From assembly GCA_949752795.1 (NCBI GenBank), contig OX457056.1:94758942-94822941 (forward strand): a stretch of DNA of 64,000 nucleotides, read 5' to 3'. Source of the stretch: Hyperoodon ampullatus (taxonomy: Eukaryota; Chordata; Mammalia; Artiodactyla; Ziphiidae). Under the pieces are notes generated by a model, which was given only the letters and a program-made list of their open reading frames with translations, searched no databases and was not told the DNA's origin. The translations under genes and the position numbers were made by a program. Below, in pieces: positions 45,868-58,092 of this stretch; position 1 is the first letter of the stretch; every line of letters starts with the position of its first letter.

Positions 45868-46091
45868 AAAGAGAGCTTACTTTGGAAGTTGAGAGGATGA
45901 GGCTAGAACATGGAATAAAACGACAAGACAAGTCACCTTCTCGTTTAGATACGTTTCTGAAAGGTATAGAAGATGAACGAGATTTTTATAAGAAAGAGCT
46001 AGAAAGACTCCAGCATTTAATACAGCGAAGATCTTGCTCTCGAAGTCATTCTACATGTGTAAAAATTCCAGTATTTAAGACACTAGAAAAG
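45868..46091 (+). CDS. CEP135: CEP135 exon 11 (residues 417-491)
   Basis: Acceptor TTTGCAG|A; donor AAAG|GTAATA (weaker). The 224-base exon is the largest in the window and encodes RELTLEVERMRLEHGIKRQD and FLKGIEDERDFYKKELERLQ. It ends in a Ser/Arg-rich, non-helical segment (RRSCSRSHSTCVKIPVFKTL) that looks less conserved than its flanks. The published SAS-6-binding part of human CEP135 begins near here. Confidence 0.96.
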
Positions 46092-46708
46092 GTAATATCT
46101 CTTTATGAGAGTAATTGATAAGGCAAGAAAGTATGAGCAAACTTTTATGGTTTATTATTGTATTAAATGTAACGTTATTCTACTTGCTTTTAAGAAGTCT
46201 TTCTTGATTTTGATTTTTGTTTTCTTCCATGACCTGTACTTTAGGAACACTGCATTAATTAGGAAAACTACTTAAGAACAAAGCAAAGCATACTGACTCC
46301 TGGAAATTAAGGAAAGATTGAATAGCTAGCTCATTATATATATGGGAGGAGTGCAGGGGCATCTGAGCTTCCAGAAACTGGAACCAGGAACTCATGCTAC
46401 TGGACATTTCCTCTCTTTCTATCCTTTACTTTCTGTATCAGATGCATTTTGTCTCTTGAAGCAGAGTGGCTTTGTTTATATGGCTTCATGCCATTCCCAG
46501 CCTTGGACCAGTCAGAAAGCCAGGCCACATTGTACAGACCAGTCATCTTCCATGATAACTATGCAACAGGGGAAGGTACAAAATGTCAGTGAGTGCTGGA
46601 CAGATCATCCCATTTGTCCACTACAATCACATTTACAACTCGGTGGTCTAAAGACATATATTACTTAAAGTTAACCATGATGTATAAGAGATTAAAAGCA
46701 TGTGTCTC

Positions 46709-46899
46709 GGGCCTTCCCGGGTGGCGCAGTGGTTGAGAGTCCGCCTGCCGATGCAGGGGACGCGGGTTCGTGCCCCAGTCCGGGAAGATCCCACATGCCG
46801 CAGAGCAGCTGGGCCCGTGAGCCATGGCCGCTGAGCCTGCATGTCCGGAGCCTGTGCTCCGCAACGGGAGAGGCCACAACAGTGAGAGACCCACGTACC

Positions 46900-46926
<27 letters not shown>
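46709..46926 (+). mobile_element. CHR-type SINE, short young form
   Basis: Starts GGGCCTTCCCGGGTGGCGCA and has a long pure A tail. The perfect 15-bp TSD AAAAGCATGTGTCTC is at 46694-46708 and 46927-46941. Confidence 0.95.
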
Positions 46927-46931
<5 letters not shown>

Positions 46932-48084
46932 CATGTGTCTCTATTTTAGGTCTTAATTATTTTCAACATTTTATGAATATCATTTGGGTTCTTTAGATTT
47001 TTCTTTATTTTAAGCTTTGGAGCTATAGGAGTCCTGGAGGCTTATGTGACCCTAACATTGTGTACACACTAGATAAAATTAGGGGAAGTTGGGAGTAAAA
47101 TCATTAAAACTCAGAACATTTGATTTCAGACTTGGCTCTATTAACCAATTATGTCATCTTTTTCCTGAAGATCTCTGTCCATTGTCAAATGGTCTTGAGT
47201 CATTTTCTGATTAGACTGTTTTTTAACCTCATTGGCTAGTGGCTGAATTTGATTTACAAAGTTTAGTTTAAACACTATGCTATGTTATCTGTTACAAGCA
47301 CAATGAATTGGTGGAAAATGCAGTGCAAGTTAATTCATGTGTACTGAGTTGTTTTTCAAGCTCCATATATACCTAGGGATCAGGAAAAATCACTGATCAC
47401 CTTCATTGTGTCAGACAATCTTCTACAAGATGGTTGATGAGTTTAATCAAGTATTTATTAAATAGAACTGAGTAGATAAGTACCTCAATGCTTTTAAATA
47501 TTAGATTTGTTTGCTTGGTGTGAATTCATAATTGAAAGACAAATTGAGATATACTGGTAAGGTACTGGTGAAATTAGGAGAGACTTTCCCCCCCTTCAAC
47601 TTATTTACTTCTTGAAATATTCTAATGTTACCTGACGTAGATAAAGAATTCACTTTCTAAAGTTTAGAAAGTTGGGACATTGATAGCATTTTAAAGTCCC
47701 AGTAATAAATTTCAGGCATGGTAGGGAATAATAGGTGATGTACATGAGTGAAATAGATGGAGTGTAAGACAGTTGTGAGTGCTGGGAACTAAATTCCCAC
47801 CTAAAATTGGGTATTTTAAACGTGTTTAGAAACACTTGTTGGCAGACAACAAAGACCTCTCTAAAGCTGAATTAGGTACAGGCTGTGAGTTTTCAACCCC
47901 TGCTTTATGGCAAATTGTTAGGCAGAGTTTCTTGGGATTGCAGCAACTCAGAAAAATATTGACATTTTTAATATCAATGATTTTTGTCAACAGTACACCC
48001 ATTGATTCTCTGTTGTCTGTGTAGGGATGGCACTGTCCTCTTTCATGTTGTACTCACTAGGGTTCCAAATGTGAGTTTTGAGTA

Positions 48085-48305
48085 TAGTGTAGCGGAAAGT
48101 GCTTTGGAGTTGGAAACCTGATAGAAGTTTCAACTCTGCACACTGGCTTTATGACCTTAGACAAGTTACCTAACTTCACGTTTCCTCATTTGCAAAATGA
48201 GGAAAGTAACTACAGCCTCTTGTGAAGGTTACATGAGATAATTTGTAGAAGGGTTCAGCATAACACCTAGTTCCTAGTAAATGTTTCATTTCCTTATTAT
48301 TTGCT
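48085..48305 (+). repeat. MIR SINE relic
   Basis: GTGTAGCGGAAAGTGCTTTG, TATGACCTTAGACAAGTTAC and CCTCATTTGCAAAATGAGGA cover nearly the full MIR. Confidence 0.85.
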
Positions 48306-48440
48306 GGTTCAAAGCACATCAGGTCTAGGTAGAAAGTTAGGTTCAGTTCAGTAGACATATACTGAGAATGTACTATGAATGAGACACCCAGAATATGAGA
48401 TAAAGAAGACCTATTTCCTATCCTCACAGTCTTTAGCATT

Positions 48441-48443
48441 GTG

Positions 48444-48474
<31 letters not shown>

Positions 48475-48475
48475 T
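48441..48475. repeat. (GT)n microsatellite
   Basis: Seventeen GT units with one C interruption. Confidence 0.95.
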
Positions 48476-48544
48476 AGGAACAATGGAGTGGTAAAAGGGA
48501 ATTATTAACACAAATATAAATACCTACATACAAGATATATTTGG

Positions 48545-48850
48545 AAAAGTAGGGAATTCATTCATTTTACTGGGTACCATGCTAGGTGCTGAAGATGTGG
48601 TAAGACCAGATACCTACTGTGTCCCTGATAGAGCTTACATTTTAGTGGTAAAGACACGTTAGACACCCAATCATGTAAATAACTTTATAATCTCATGTAT
48701 AGTAAGTGTTAATGAGGAAAGAATACAGGAAAGATTCAGAATGCTATGAAAGTACATTGAGGGAGATCTGAATTAGGTTGGAGAATCCTGAAGGACTCCT
48801 TAGAGAAAGTGACGTTTAAGCTGAGATCTAGACAGTAATGAAAATAGACT
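48545..48850. repeat. L2 relic
   Basis: ATTCATTCATTTTACTGGGT, GCTAGGTGCTGAAGATGTGG and GAGCTTACATTTTAGTGG in L2 order; diverged. Confidence 0.5.
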
Positions 48851-49194
48851 GTCAAATCCTTATTCATTGAGCTCTCCTTTTCTAAAACATAGGCAGCCCA
48901 CCTCCTTTCTGTAAGATATTTTTATTTAGATACAGTTAAGTTACAGATTTTCTTTTATCATTATTTAAACGTTGATTAAGTCCTCACCCTGATTGCTTTT
49001 GTCCTATAATACATCTTGTCCTTTGTGTCCATATAGCTAATCTCATCCATTATGCCTTGATTTGGCTTGTTTAACCATTCAGTCACAGAAGACACTGAGG
49101 AATGTGCTAGGCTGTACAGTTACTTGTACTGGATGAGCAGCTATACACATACACTGTTAATTCCTCCCCTGGAGAGGGTTATAAACTAGGATTC

Positions 49195-49372
49195 CCAACA
49201 ATCAGTATGAATCAGAATCACCTGGAGGGCTTGATAAACCAGTTACTGGGCCCTGTCCCCAAAGTTTCTGATTGAGTAGGTCTGGGGTGGGCCCCAAAAC
49301 TTGCATGCCTAACAAGTTCCCAGATGCTACATGCTTCTGCTCTGGGGATTATACTTTAGTTACCACCAGTAT
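49195..49372 (-). mobile_element. MER5A-like hAT relic
   Basis: GAATCAGAATCACCTGGAGG, GGGCCCTGTCCCCAAAGTTT and TGATTGAGTAGGTCTGGGG match MER5A core sequence. Confidence 0.7.
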
Positions 49373-49670
49373 AAACAATTCGGGGAGAATGACAGTTGAA
49401 ACATCTCATGGAATCTGATCAAGTAGTATCAGTGGCAACTGGGTCCCTTGCTGGGAACTTGAAGGCCAGGAAATTTGCCCCAGTGCTCCAGCACTCTCTC
49501 TCCTTCTCTCCTTATAGATTAAAAATTGTGTTCCTTAATTACATTAAAGGAAGTTGTGTTCTTTTTGTCTGTTAGCATCTTTCAGTCAGTCTCATCATCA
49601 GCATCCTTGTGGCAACCAAATGGTGATAATTATAACAAATGATAACTTCTGTTTTTGAATTATGTTTCAG

Positions 49671-49823
49671 GGTGATTACAACTCAGAAATTCATCTGATC
49701 ACAAGAGAAAGAGATGAACTTCAGCATATGCTAGAAAGATTTGAAAAACATATGGAGGATATACAGTCCAATGTTAAATTATTGACAGCAGAAAGAGATA
49801 AACTAAGTGTCTTATATAATGAA
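49671..49823 (+). CDS. CEP135: CEP135 exon 12 (residues 492-542)
   Basis: Acceptor ATGTTTCAG|G; donor TGAA|GTAAGA. The exon has 153 bases in phase 0/0, encoding GDYNSEIHLITRERDELQHM and NVKLLTAERDKLSVLYNE. The coiled coil resumes. Two young SINEs in the same orientation bracket it. Confidence 0.97.
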
Positions 49824-50947
49824 GTAAGATATTGATTATAATTAAGCCAACAGATTATATAGCACCAGTTAACTGTAATGGTACCAGTATATATCCTTTA
49901 AATTACTATAGGGCTTCCCTGGTGGCGCAGTGGTTGAGAGTCCGCCTGCCGATGCTGGGGACGCGGGTTTGTGCCCCGGTCCGGGAGGATCCCACGTGCC
50001 GCGGAGCGGCTGGGCCCGTGAGCCGTGGCCGCTGGGCCTGCGCGTCCAGAGCCTGTGCTCCGCAACGGGAGAGGCCACAGCAGTGAGAGGCCCGCGTACC
50101 GCAAAAAAAAAATTTAAAAAAAAATTACTATAATATATGGACCTTAGTGATTTTCCTTCAGAGTTAGAATTAATAAGTAATAGTTTCTGCTATCATCCTG
50201 TTCCCAAAGCAGAGATTTCTATTGCTTTTTCATACTTATTCTTCCTCTTTTCTAGCTTATCTATGGGTCAGGTCAATTAGGGATAATTCCCTATTTCTAA
50301 AACTACGGAATGGGTCTCAGCTTGACTCTGAGCCAAGTGTATCCTTCGGATTCAGACATGTTGGGATATGTCTATGAAACAGTGGGTAGCACTCACTAAT
50401 TGGATATTAAGGACTTAGCTTCTAGGGATAGGGAGGGGAGATTCAATACAGTTTGGGCTAATTATAAAGCCTCAGTTGTTAGAGGACAAGGTGAGTCTGA
50501 GCAAAGCATGGTGTTTATCACCAAAATTTGTTCCCATACCAATCTCCCATGAAATCCTATTGCTATTTTGAGAGGGAGAGAAGGACATACGGGTTAAGAG
50601 GCCAAGTTGAAAAAGCCGTTTTCACTTCTGGTGCTTTTTTGGGATTCTGCAGTACAAATTGATCCACTTCTGGGCTTTTCCCACTGTTGGCTTAGATTTC
50701 TGCTTTCTTGGGACTGCTTAGTTTATTACTAGTTGTCCGTCTGCTATTTGGTTTCCCAAATTTTGTGGCTGGCACTTCCCTCAATCTCCTTGTCCTTTGT
50801 TTTTATTATTACTATTATTACATTAATCCTTTTACTCTCATTTTGGTGGCATTTGGGAAGAGAGCAAAAGTAGCATACGTTTAGTTTGCCTTTTTTTAAC
50901 TGGGAGCATGTCCGATGTTTTTTAATTTATATCTTTAATACATTAAG
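49824..50947 (+). other. CEP135: CEP135 intron 12
   Basis: A young SINE sits 87 bp past the exon 12 donor. The stretch 50140-50940 shows nothing assignable. Confidence 0.9.
49911..50121 (+). mobile_element. CHR-type SINE, short young form
   Basis: Starts GGGCTTCCCTGGTGGCGCAG; the A tail is interrupted by TTT. The perfect TSD AAATTACTATA is at 49900-49910 and 50122-50132. Confidence 0.95.
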
Positions 50948-51100
50948 GCTCAGGAAGAATTATCTGCACTCAGACAAGAATCTACCCAAACCACAGTCTC
51001 CCATAATACTGTTAGTCTTATGGAAAAGGAAAAAGAACTTGCATTATCTGACTTAAGAAGGATTATGGCAGAAAAAGAAGCTTTAAAAGAAAAGTTAAAA
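50948..51100 (+). CDS. CEP135: CEP135 exon 13 (residues 543-593)
   Basis: Acceptor ACATTAAG|G; donor AAAA|GTACGT. The exon has 153 bases in phase 0/0, encoding AQEELSALRQESTQTTVSHN and ALSDLRRIMAEKEALKEKLK. The Thr/Ser-rich middle is a short break in the coiled coil. Confidence 0.97.
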
Positions 51101-51203
51101 GTACGTATTGACTTAATTGACTTATTTTTAAAAGATAATTTATTGAGAAAAGGGGAGGTCTTTTTATATGTTTTCCTGTGACATGACTATTTTGAATCTA
51201 GAT

Positions 51204-51536
51204 CAGGGGTTGGCAAACAATGGCACATGAGCCAAATCCAGAACGCTGTGTTTTTGTATAGCCCGTGTGCTAAGAATGGTTTTTACATTTTAAAATCATT
51301 GAAAAAATATCAAAAGAAAAATATTTCATGAGACATGAAAATTATGAAACTCAGATTGCATCGTTGATAATACTCATTAATTGGAATACTCATTGGAATA
51401 CTCATTCGTTTATGTGTTTTGTGTAGCTTTTTTTGTTCTGCAGTGGCAGAGTTGAGTAACTGCAACAAAAACTGTATGGTCCACAAAGCCTGAAATATTT
51501 ATCCTCTGGTTCTTTATAGAAAAGAACCAACCTCTG
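51204..51536 (+). mobile_element. hAT-type non-autonomous DNA transposon, full length
   Basis: Starts CAGGGGTTGGCAAACAATGG and ends AACCAACCTCTG, giving imperfect inverted ends. The 8-bp flanks ATCTAGAT and ATCTCAAT fit a decayed target duplication. A second, shorter relative lies at 59131. Confidence 0.8.
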
Positions 51537-51579
51537 ATCTCAATAGGAAGTCCTTCATGTGGAGGGGCATTATCTTTTT

Positions 51580-52615
51580 TTGCAAAACAACTTCATTGAG
51601 ATATTCACTTTACTATATAATTCACCCATTTAAAGTGTACAATTCTTTGGTTTTAGTATATTCACAGCCTTGTTCAACCATCACCACAGTCAATTTTAGA
51701 GGATTTTCATTACCTCGAAAAGAAACCCTGTACCCAATAGCAGCCACTCTTAATTTTCCCCAGCCTCCTCAGGCCTAGACAACCACTAATCTACTTTCTA
51801 TCTCTAGATTTACCTACTCTGGACATTTCATATAAATTGAATCATTCAGTATGTGTTTCTTTATGTCTGGCTTCCGTAGCTTAGCATTATGTTTTCAAGG
51901 TTCATCCATTATGTAGTATGTATCAATACTTTATTCCTTTTTATTGTGGAATAATATTCCATTTTATGGATAGAAAATATTTATCATTGGGGTGGTTTCT
52001 ACTTTTTGGATGTTACGAATAATGGTGCTATGAACATTTGTATACAACTTTTTGTGTGGATATATGTTTTCATTTATCTTGGACATATACCTAGATTTAT
52101 ATGATAACTATAACTAACCATTTGAGCAACTGCCAAGCTGTTTTCCAAAGTGGCTTTACCATTTATATTCCCACCAACAGTGTACAAGAGTTCTAATTTC
52201 TCTACATCCTCACCAATACTTGTTACTATCTTTTTTATTATCATCATGCTGGTGGGTGTGAAGTAGTATCCATTGTGGTTTTCATTTGCATTTCTCTGTT
52301 AGCTAATGTGCTTATTTTCAGTGCTTATTTGGTCACTTGTATATCTTCTTTAGTGTCTATTCAGATCCTTTGCCCATTTTTAAATGGGGTTGTCTCATTA
52401 TTATTGAATTGTAAGAATACTTTATATCAATATATTCTCAATACAGCCCCCTTATCAGATATATGATTTGCAAATACTTTCCCCCATTCAGTGGGTTGTC
52501 TTTTCATTTTCTTAGTATTGTCCTTTGAAGCACAGATAGTTTTTAATTTTGATGAAGTCCAATTTATCTATTTTTTCTTTTATTGCTTGTGCTTTTGGTA
52601 TAATATCTAGGGGCA
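51580..52615 (-). mobile_element. Old L1 (L1M-type) fragment, antisense
   Basis: CATTTCATATAAATTGAATC, TATTCCCACCAACAGTGTAC and GAATTGTAAGAATACTTTAT follow diverged L1 3' UTR and ORF2 in reverse. Confidence 0.8.
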
Positions 52616-53471
52616 GTATTTTATATTTCATAATCTCCCCCAAAATTTTAATGTACATAAAGCACTTAATACTGCTCAGTACATTATAAGAACTCAATAT
52701 TAACTATTACTGTTACTATTACAGAGTCCATAGTTTACTTCCAATAAATATTATTGAATTAATGCTTAGAAATTAGTCGCTAGGATTAAGAATAAAAACA
52801 TTTAAGTATTATAAGGGTAGTCTTTATGTCATAAATTTTCAGTTAAAGTTTTACCCCTACAAAATACTTTTAATTGGGATCCTTTAGAATATTGCCTTCC
52901 AGAAAGTACTTTTTTAATAAAAATAATTGTTAAAATTACCAAATGGAAAACTTGTGTGCAATATGGCAACTTTTACTACAAGCTACTGGTTTAGCCTTTT
53001 CCATATCATTGAAATGACTAAGGAATGTAAAAACAGGATTAAAAAAATGCACTTGTACCAAAAACTCAGAAAAAGTGACATTCATATGACCAGGATCTTT
53101 CTGGATTACAAGAGCCAGGATTTATGTGTTTACAATAGGTCTTTTACATAAAAACTGAACTAATCCTCTCAGTCTTTAAGTCTTCTCTAGTAGTTTCCTG
53201 TTGTTCCACTGTCTATCTACCCAGTTGTTGAACCCAGGCACTGAGTCCTCTTTCCCTGAAAGCTCCTATCTCTCATTTAATCACAAAGTCCTATTGATGC
53301 TACCTCTTAAATAATAGTTAACATTTATTAAGCAGCTTTCCATGTGGGAAGCTCTGTTCTGAGTGCTTTTTACAAGAGCTATCTCAATAAATCTTCACAA
53401 TTGCCTTTTTAGTCGAGTAATGCTTACAGATGCAGTCTCTGAGTTACAGTGAGTTTAAATAATTTGCCCAA

Positions 53472-53866
53472 CCAACAGACACTTGAAAAGATGCTCAACA
53501 TCGCTAATCATCAGAGAAATGAAATTCAAAACCGCAACGAGATATCACCTTATACCTGTCAGAATGGCTGTCATCAAAAAAACCACAAATAGCGAATGTT
53601 GGCAAGGATGTGGAGAAAAGGGAACCCTTGTACACTGTTGGTGGGAATGTAAATTGGTGCAGCCACTGTGGAAAACAGTATGCAGGTTCCTCAGAAACCT
53701 AAAAATGCAACTACTGTATGATCCAGCAATTCCATTCCTGGGTATATATCTGAAGAAAATGAAAACACTAATTTGAAAAGATATATGTTCATAGCAGCAT
53801 TATTTATAGTTGCCAACATATGAACACAACTTAAGTGTCCATCAACAAATGAATGGATAAAGAAGA

Positions 53867-53918
<52 letters not shown>

Positions 53919-54395
53919 TACATACATACATACATACACAGACACACAAACAATGGAGTACCCACTCAGCCATAACAAAGAATTAAACTTTGGCATTTGC
54001 AACAACATGGGTGGACTTGGAGGGTATTATGCTTAGGTAAGTCAGAGGAAGACAAATACTGTATGTTATCACATATATAGAATCTAAATAAAACAAACTA
54101 GTGAATATAACAAAAAAGAATCAGACTCACAGATATAGAGAATAAACTAGTGGTGACCAGTGGGGAGAGGGAAGGGGAGAGGAGCAAAATGGGATAGGAG
54201 ATTAAGAGGTACAAACAACTATGTATAAAATAAATAAGCTACAAGGGTATATTGTACAGCACAGGGAATACAGCCAATATTTTATAAAAGCTATAAGTGA
54301 AATATAATCTTTAAAAATTGTGAATCACTATGTTGTACACCTAAGACGTATAATATTGTGAATCAACTATACCTTAATTTTAAAAAAGCAGTAAT
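53472..54395 (+). mobile_element. 5'-truncated L1 3' end, sense
   Basis: The ORF2 C-terminal part ([20 protein letters not shown]) is followed by the 3' UTR (GGTATATTGTACAGCACAGG). The TSD AATAATTTGCCCAA (53458-53471) recurs as AATAATTTGTCCAA (54396-54409). Confidence 0.9.
53866..53945. repeat. (TG)n(TA)n(CA)n compound microsatellite inside L1
   Basis: A (TG)n block, then (TA)n, then (CA)n and (CATA)n. The first and third blocks are complementary around the TA centre. Confidence 0.95.
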
Positions 54396-54399
54396 AATA

Positions 54400-55110
54400 A
54401 TTTGTCCAAGATCACCTGTTAATGAAGTCACAAAGAATCTGGCTCCTCAGCTCACACTGGTTTCTCTCCAATCAGCCTACTTGTTTCTGTTCCCCTGCTA
54501 CCATCCTATTCTGGCCATTATTCTCTCTCAACTGCACTAGTGTATTAGCGGCCTCTCAAATCTGTATTTCACACTGAAGTCAGAGTCATCTTTCAAAGAT
54601 ATAAATCCGATCACAGCACTTCCTACTTAAAATCCATTAACTGTTTTCAGGGACTTTGATGATTGGCCCTTGCCTACTTCAAGGTCTAGCTTCTTTTCCC
54701 CAAGCTCATCCCCCCCCATTCCTCACCCCTCAGTTTCTCAACACCAGGCTTAATGGACTTTTTCTTGCCCCCAACTTTCTAAGGAAAAAATCCTTCACCC
54801 CTTCCAGTCCCCTCACCTGGCTAATTCCTGTTCATCCTTTATAGCCAAGTTAAACATCATTTCCTCACAAAGGAAATGAACCCTAGATCCTAGACTCCCT
54901 TTCAATATGTCGCCATAAAGTTCCTTTTTCTAGCAGAATATTCATGGATTTTATTTTAATATCTTGTTTAAGGTTTGTCTTTAATAGACTATGATGTCTA
55001 TGACATCAGAGACTTTATCCATTTTACTGTATTCCTAATACCTTACTTGGCGCTGGGTATATAGTATATACTCAATACCAGGTGAATGATTTAATAAACA
55101 AAAAAATGCA
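54400..55110 (+). repeat. L2 LINE relic
   Basis: TGATTGGCCCTTGCCTACTT, CCAAGCTCATCC and the tail GCGCTGGGTATATAGTATAT follow the L2 3' ORF and UTR. It has no open frame. Confidence 0.6.
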
Positions 55111-55774
55111 TACAGCACAGTGACCTTTTCAATGAAATATATAATCCAAACATCAGATGTCTTTACTTATTTTTAATGAATAACATGGATGGAAGTAAGA
55201 ATTTGCACGAAAAATTCTCACAGAACACCAACGTATCACTTGTCCTAGACTTAGCATCAGCAAAAGTTGGATAAGGTAATATAACCAAAAATAACAACAC
55301 TCGTGTTTACACTGTTGACCAGCTCATTGTTGAAACTCTGATCGCTTGCATGACCCTGTAGTATTCTGCTTCCTGTGTCTTTCTGATCCCATCTGTTCTT
55401 CCTTTATACTCTGTTCCTCTTTCATCTCCTCTCATGAGGGCATTCTCCTGAGCTTACTTAACCTGCTGGGTTTTTCCCTTTATAGTTGTGCTAATGGATT
55501 GATCTGTGTAAATCTTTATAAATGAACCCATACCAATCTGTGTCTTCTGTTATAGTCATACATGGAGGTAAAGCATAAAAGATGAGAACCTCTTGTGTTT
55601 TTGTTTTCAACCAAAAGCATTGTTTTTATAAAATTTCTAATGATTTTCTTTCTAAAACATTTCTATGTTATAAAAAGACAGATAAAATAGTACTGTAGAC
55701 TTGCATTGCTTACTTTGGTAATTTTGTTTTATTATCTGATGTGAATGAACATCTTCTATAAAATTCTCTTACAG

Positions 55775-55852
55775 CATCTCCATGAAATGAGTATTTTTGG
55801 AAAATCAGAATTAGAGAAAACTGTTGAACATTTGACATGTGTTAATCACCAG
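55775..55852 (+). CDS. CEP135: CEP135 exon 14 (residues 594-619)
   Basis: Acceptor CTTACAG|C; donor CAG|GTAATT. The exon has 78 bases in phase 0/0, encoding HLHEMSIFGKSELEKTVEHL then TCVNHQ. The GKSELEKT..HLTCVNHQ core is conserved in the family. Confidence 0.96.
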
Positions 55853-55959
55853 GTAATTTATCAAACTGAATTTGGAGTGTATTTTGTTGTATGAATGACT
55901 ATTTTAATTATAATTTTACTGTATGTTTTTAAAATTACAAAATAATATGTTAGAGAAAC

Positions 55960-56205
55960 TGTATAACAGTGACTAGGAGTATGTACTCTGAAGGTTGACT
56001 ACTTAGATTCAAATCCATCTTTGTCACCTATTACCTGTAGGCAAGTTTCTTAAACTTTTCATCCCTTAATTTCTTTATTTGTAAGATAGAAATGGTGCTA
56101 ATACTTAGAGTTTTTGTGAAAATTAAATGAGTTAATAGGTATCAAGAACTTAGTATAGTTACTGACATATCGTAAGCACTCAGTAAGTGTTAGCTGTGAT
56201 TATTG
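55960..56205 (+). repeat. MIR SINE relic
   Basis: ACAGTGACTAGGAGTATGTA, TTACCTGTAGGCAAGTTTCT and GAAAATTAAATGAGTTAATA cover almost the entire MIR. Confidence 0.85.
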
Positions 56206-58092
56206 TTGTTTTGCTCTTGTTTAAAAAATCATGTAATACAGACTTAGAGTAAAAAGTGAAAATCATTTTCATTCCTTATTGCTCTCACTAGAGATAGGGC
56301 TTTTAACAAATTGGTATGTGTTCTGATAGTCTTTTTTTCTTTCTGTGTTTTGTTTTGACTAGTTTCCTTTTCCCTGTCTTCACTGTTTTTATTTGTCTAC
56401 TAATTCTCTCATCTGTTTCTGTCAGCTTTGGGCCAGTTGATTTTTTTTCCTCTTCCTCATAGGTTGTATTTTCCTGCTTCTTTGTATGCCTGGTAACTTT
56501 AGATTGGATGTCAGACATTGTGAATTTTATTTTCTTGGTTGCTGGAGGGCTTGTATTCCTAGAAACACTGTTGAAGTTTGTTCTGGGATACACTTAAGTC
56601 AGGTGGAAGTAGCTTGTTACTTTTTGGTTTTGCTTTTAAGCTTAATTAGGTGGGACTAGAATGGCATTTAGTTTCGGACTAATTTTGTTTTACTATTGAA
56701 ACCAAATCTTTTTGAGTACACTCACTACCAGTTGCCTCATGAATTATGAGGTTTTCAAATGACTGATGGGAAAAGAACCAATTCCTGGCCCTGCATGAGC
56801 CCTCAGTACTATTCCCTCTAATTCTTTGATGGTTCTTTCCCTGGCCTTGGGTAGCTCTCTGTAAGCTGTGCTCTACTTAGCTGAAGATTCAAGGGGCACC
56901 CTTTATAGATCTCTGGTGCTCTTACTCTGTGCACTTCTCCTCCAGTATCCGCCCTGTGAATTCTAACTGATTTGGCCTCCCTTGACTCTCAGTCCTGTAT
57001 TCTGAACTTAGGGGAATCACCAGGTCCAGCTGGTTTCTTTCCCTGTGCCACAGCCTGGAAATTCTTCAGGCAATAAACTGGAACAATTATAGGGCTCATC
57101 TCACTTGTTTCATCTCTCAGGGGTCACTATCCATCATTGCCTAATGCCCAGTGTCTTGAAAACCATTGTTCCATATACTTTGCCCAAATTTTAGTTATTT
57201 CAGGTAGAAGGGTCCCTGTCACTCTAGCCTGCCCAGAATCTGAAAGCAAGAATTAATGAACTGGAAAATATATCTGAAGTACTAGAAGTCATTGGAAAGA
57301 GACTAGGAGATAGAAAATATAAAATAAGTTAAAGCCTTAGAGAATAAAGTGAGAAGGTCCAACATTTATTTAGTCAAAATTCTAGGAGAATATAATAAAA
57401 TATGGGAGAAGGCTGTATTTGAAGACATAATAACTGATACTTTTCTAGGTATGATAGAAAACACAGGAATCCTCTGATTCAGGATGTACAGTGAATTCCA
57501 GTAGCATGACAAATCCCAAGCAAATCCATACCATTTTTATAGCAATAAATAATACAAGATACCTATGTATAATTTTGCAGGATCTTAATAGAAAACATTT
57601 TGCATCCTTACTTAAAGACATTAAGGAAGACCTAAATAAGTGGAGAGATATATCCAATTTATTAAAAAGGTGACAGATATTATGTTTATAGAAAAATGTA
57701 AATTCTCCCCAAATTCATCTGTAGAGTTGATGTAGTTTCAGCTAAAATCCCAAGAAGATGGGTGGGTAGGTGGATGTGTGTGAGAGTGAACACTGACAAT
57801 AGATTTTAAAATTTACATGGAAGCAAAGAGCCAAGAATCACAAAGAAATTTTAATGAAGAACGTGGTGTGGAACTTGTCTTACTAGATATGAAGGCTTTA
57901 GAGTCATTAATTAAGATAGGGTGGTAGTGCTCAGGGATTAAGAGAGTGATAAAACCCAGTAGAGAGCAAACCCACAAAATATGGAAATTTGATATGTAGA
58001 GGACTCAGATGAATGGGGTAAGAGAGGATTATTCAGTAATTTATTGTTTCTGGGACAATTGTTCATATATATGTACATAAAAAAGTAATTGG

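Larger units (their letters stand above)
46092..49670 (+). other. CEP135: CEP135 intron 11
   Basis: Holds a young sense SINE, a MIR, a (GT)n microsatellite, an L2 relic and a MER5A-like element. The stretches 46100-46690 and 46945-48080 are unassigned. Confidence 0.9.
53310..54440 (-). repeat. MIR relic, split by an L1 insertion
   Basis: TAACATTTATTAAGCAGCTT and GAGTGCTTTTTACAAGAGCT at left resume as TTTGTCCAAGATCACCTG right of the L1, completing the reverse-complement MIR. Confidence 0.72.
51101..55774 (+). other. CEP135: CEP135 intron 13
   Basis: Nearly filled by repeats: a hAT element, an old antisense L1, a MIR interrupted by a sense L1, and an L2 relic. The stretches 52650-53300 and 55120-55770 are unassigned. 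Confidence 0.9.
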
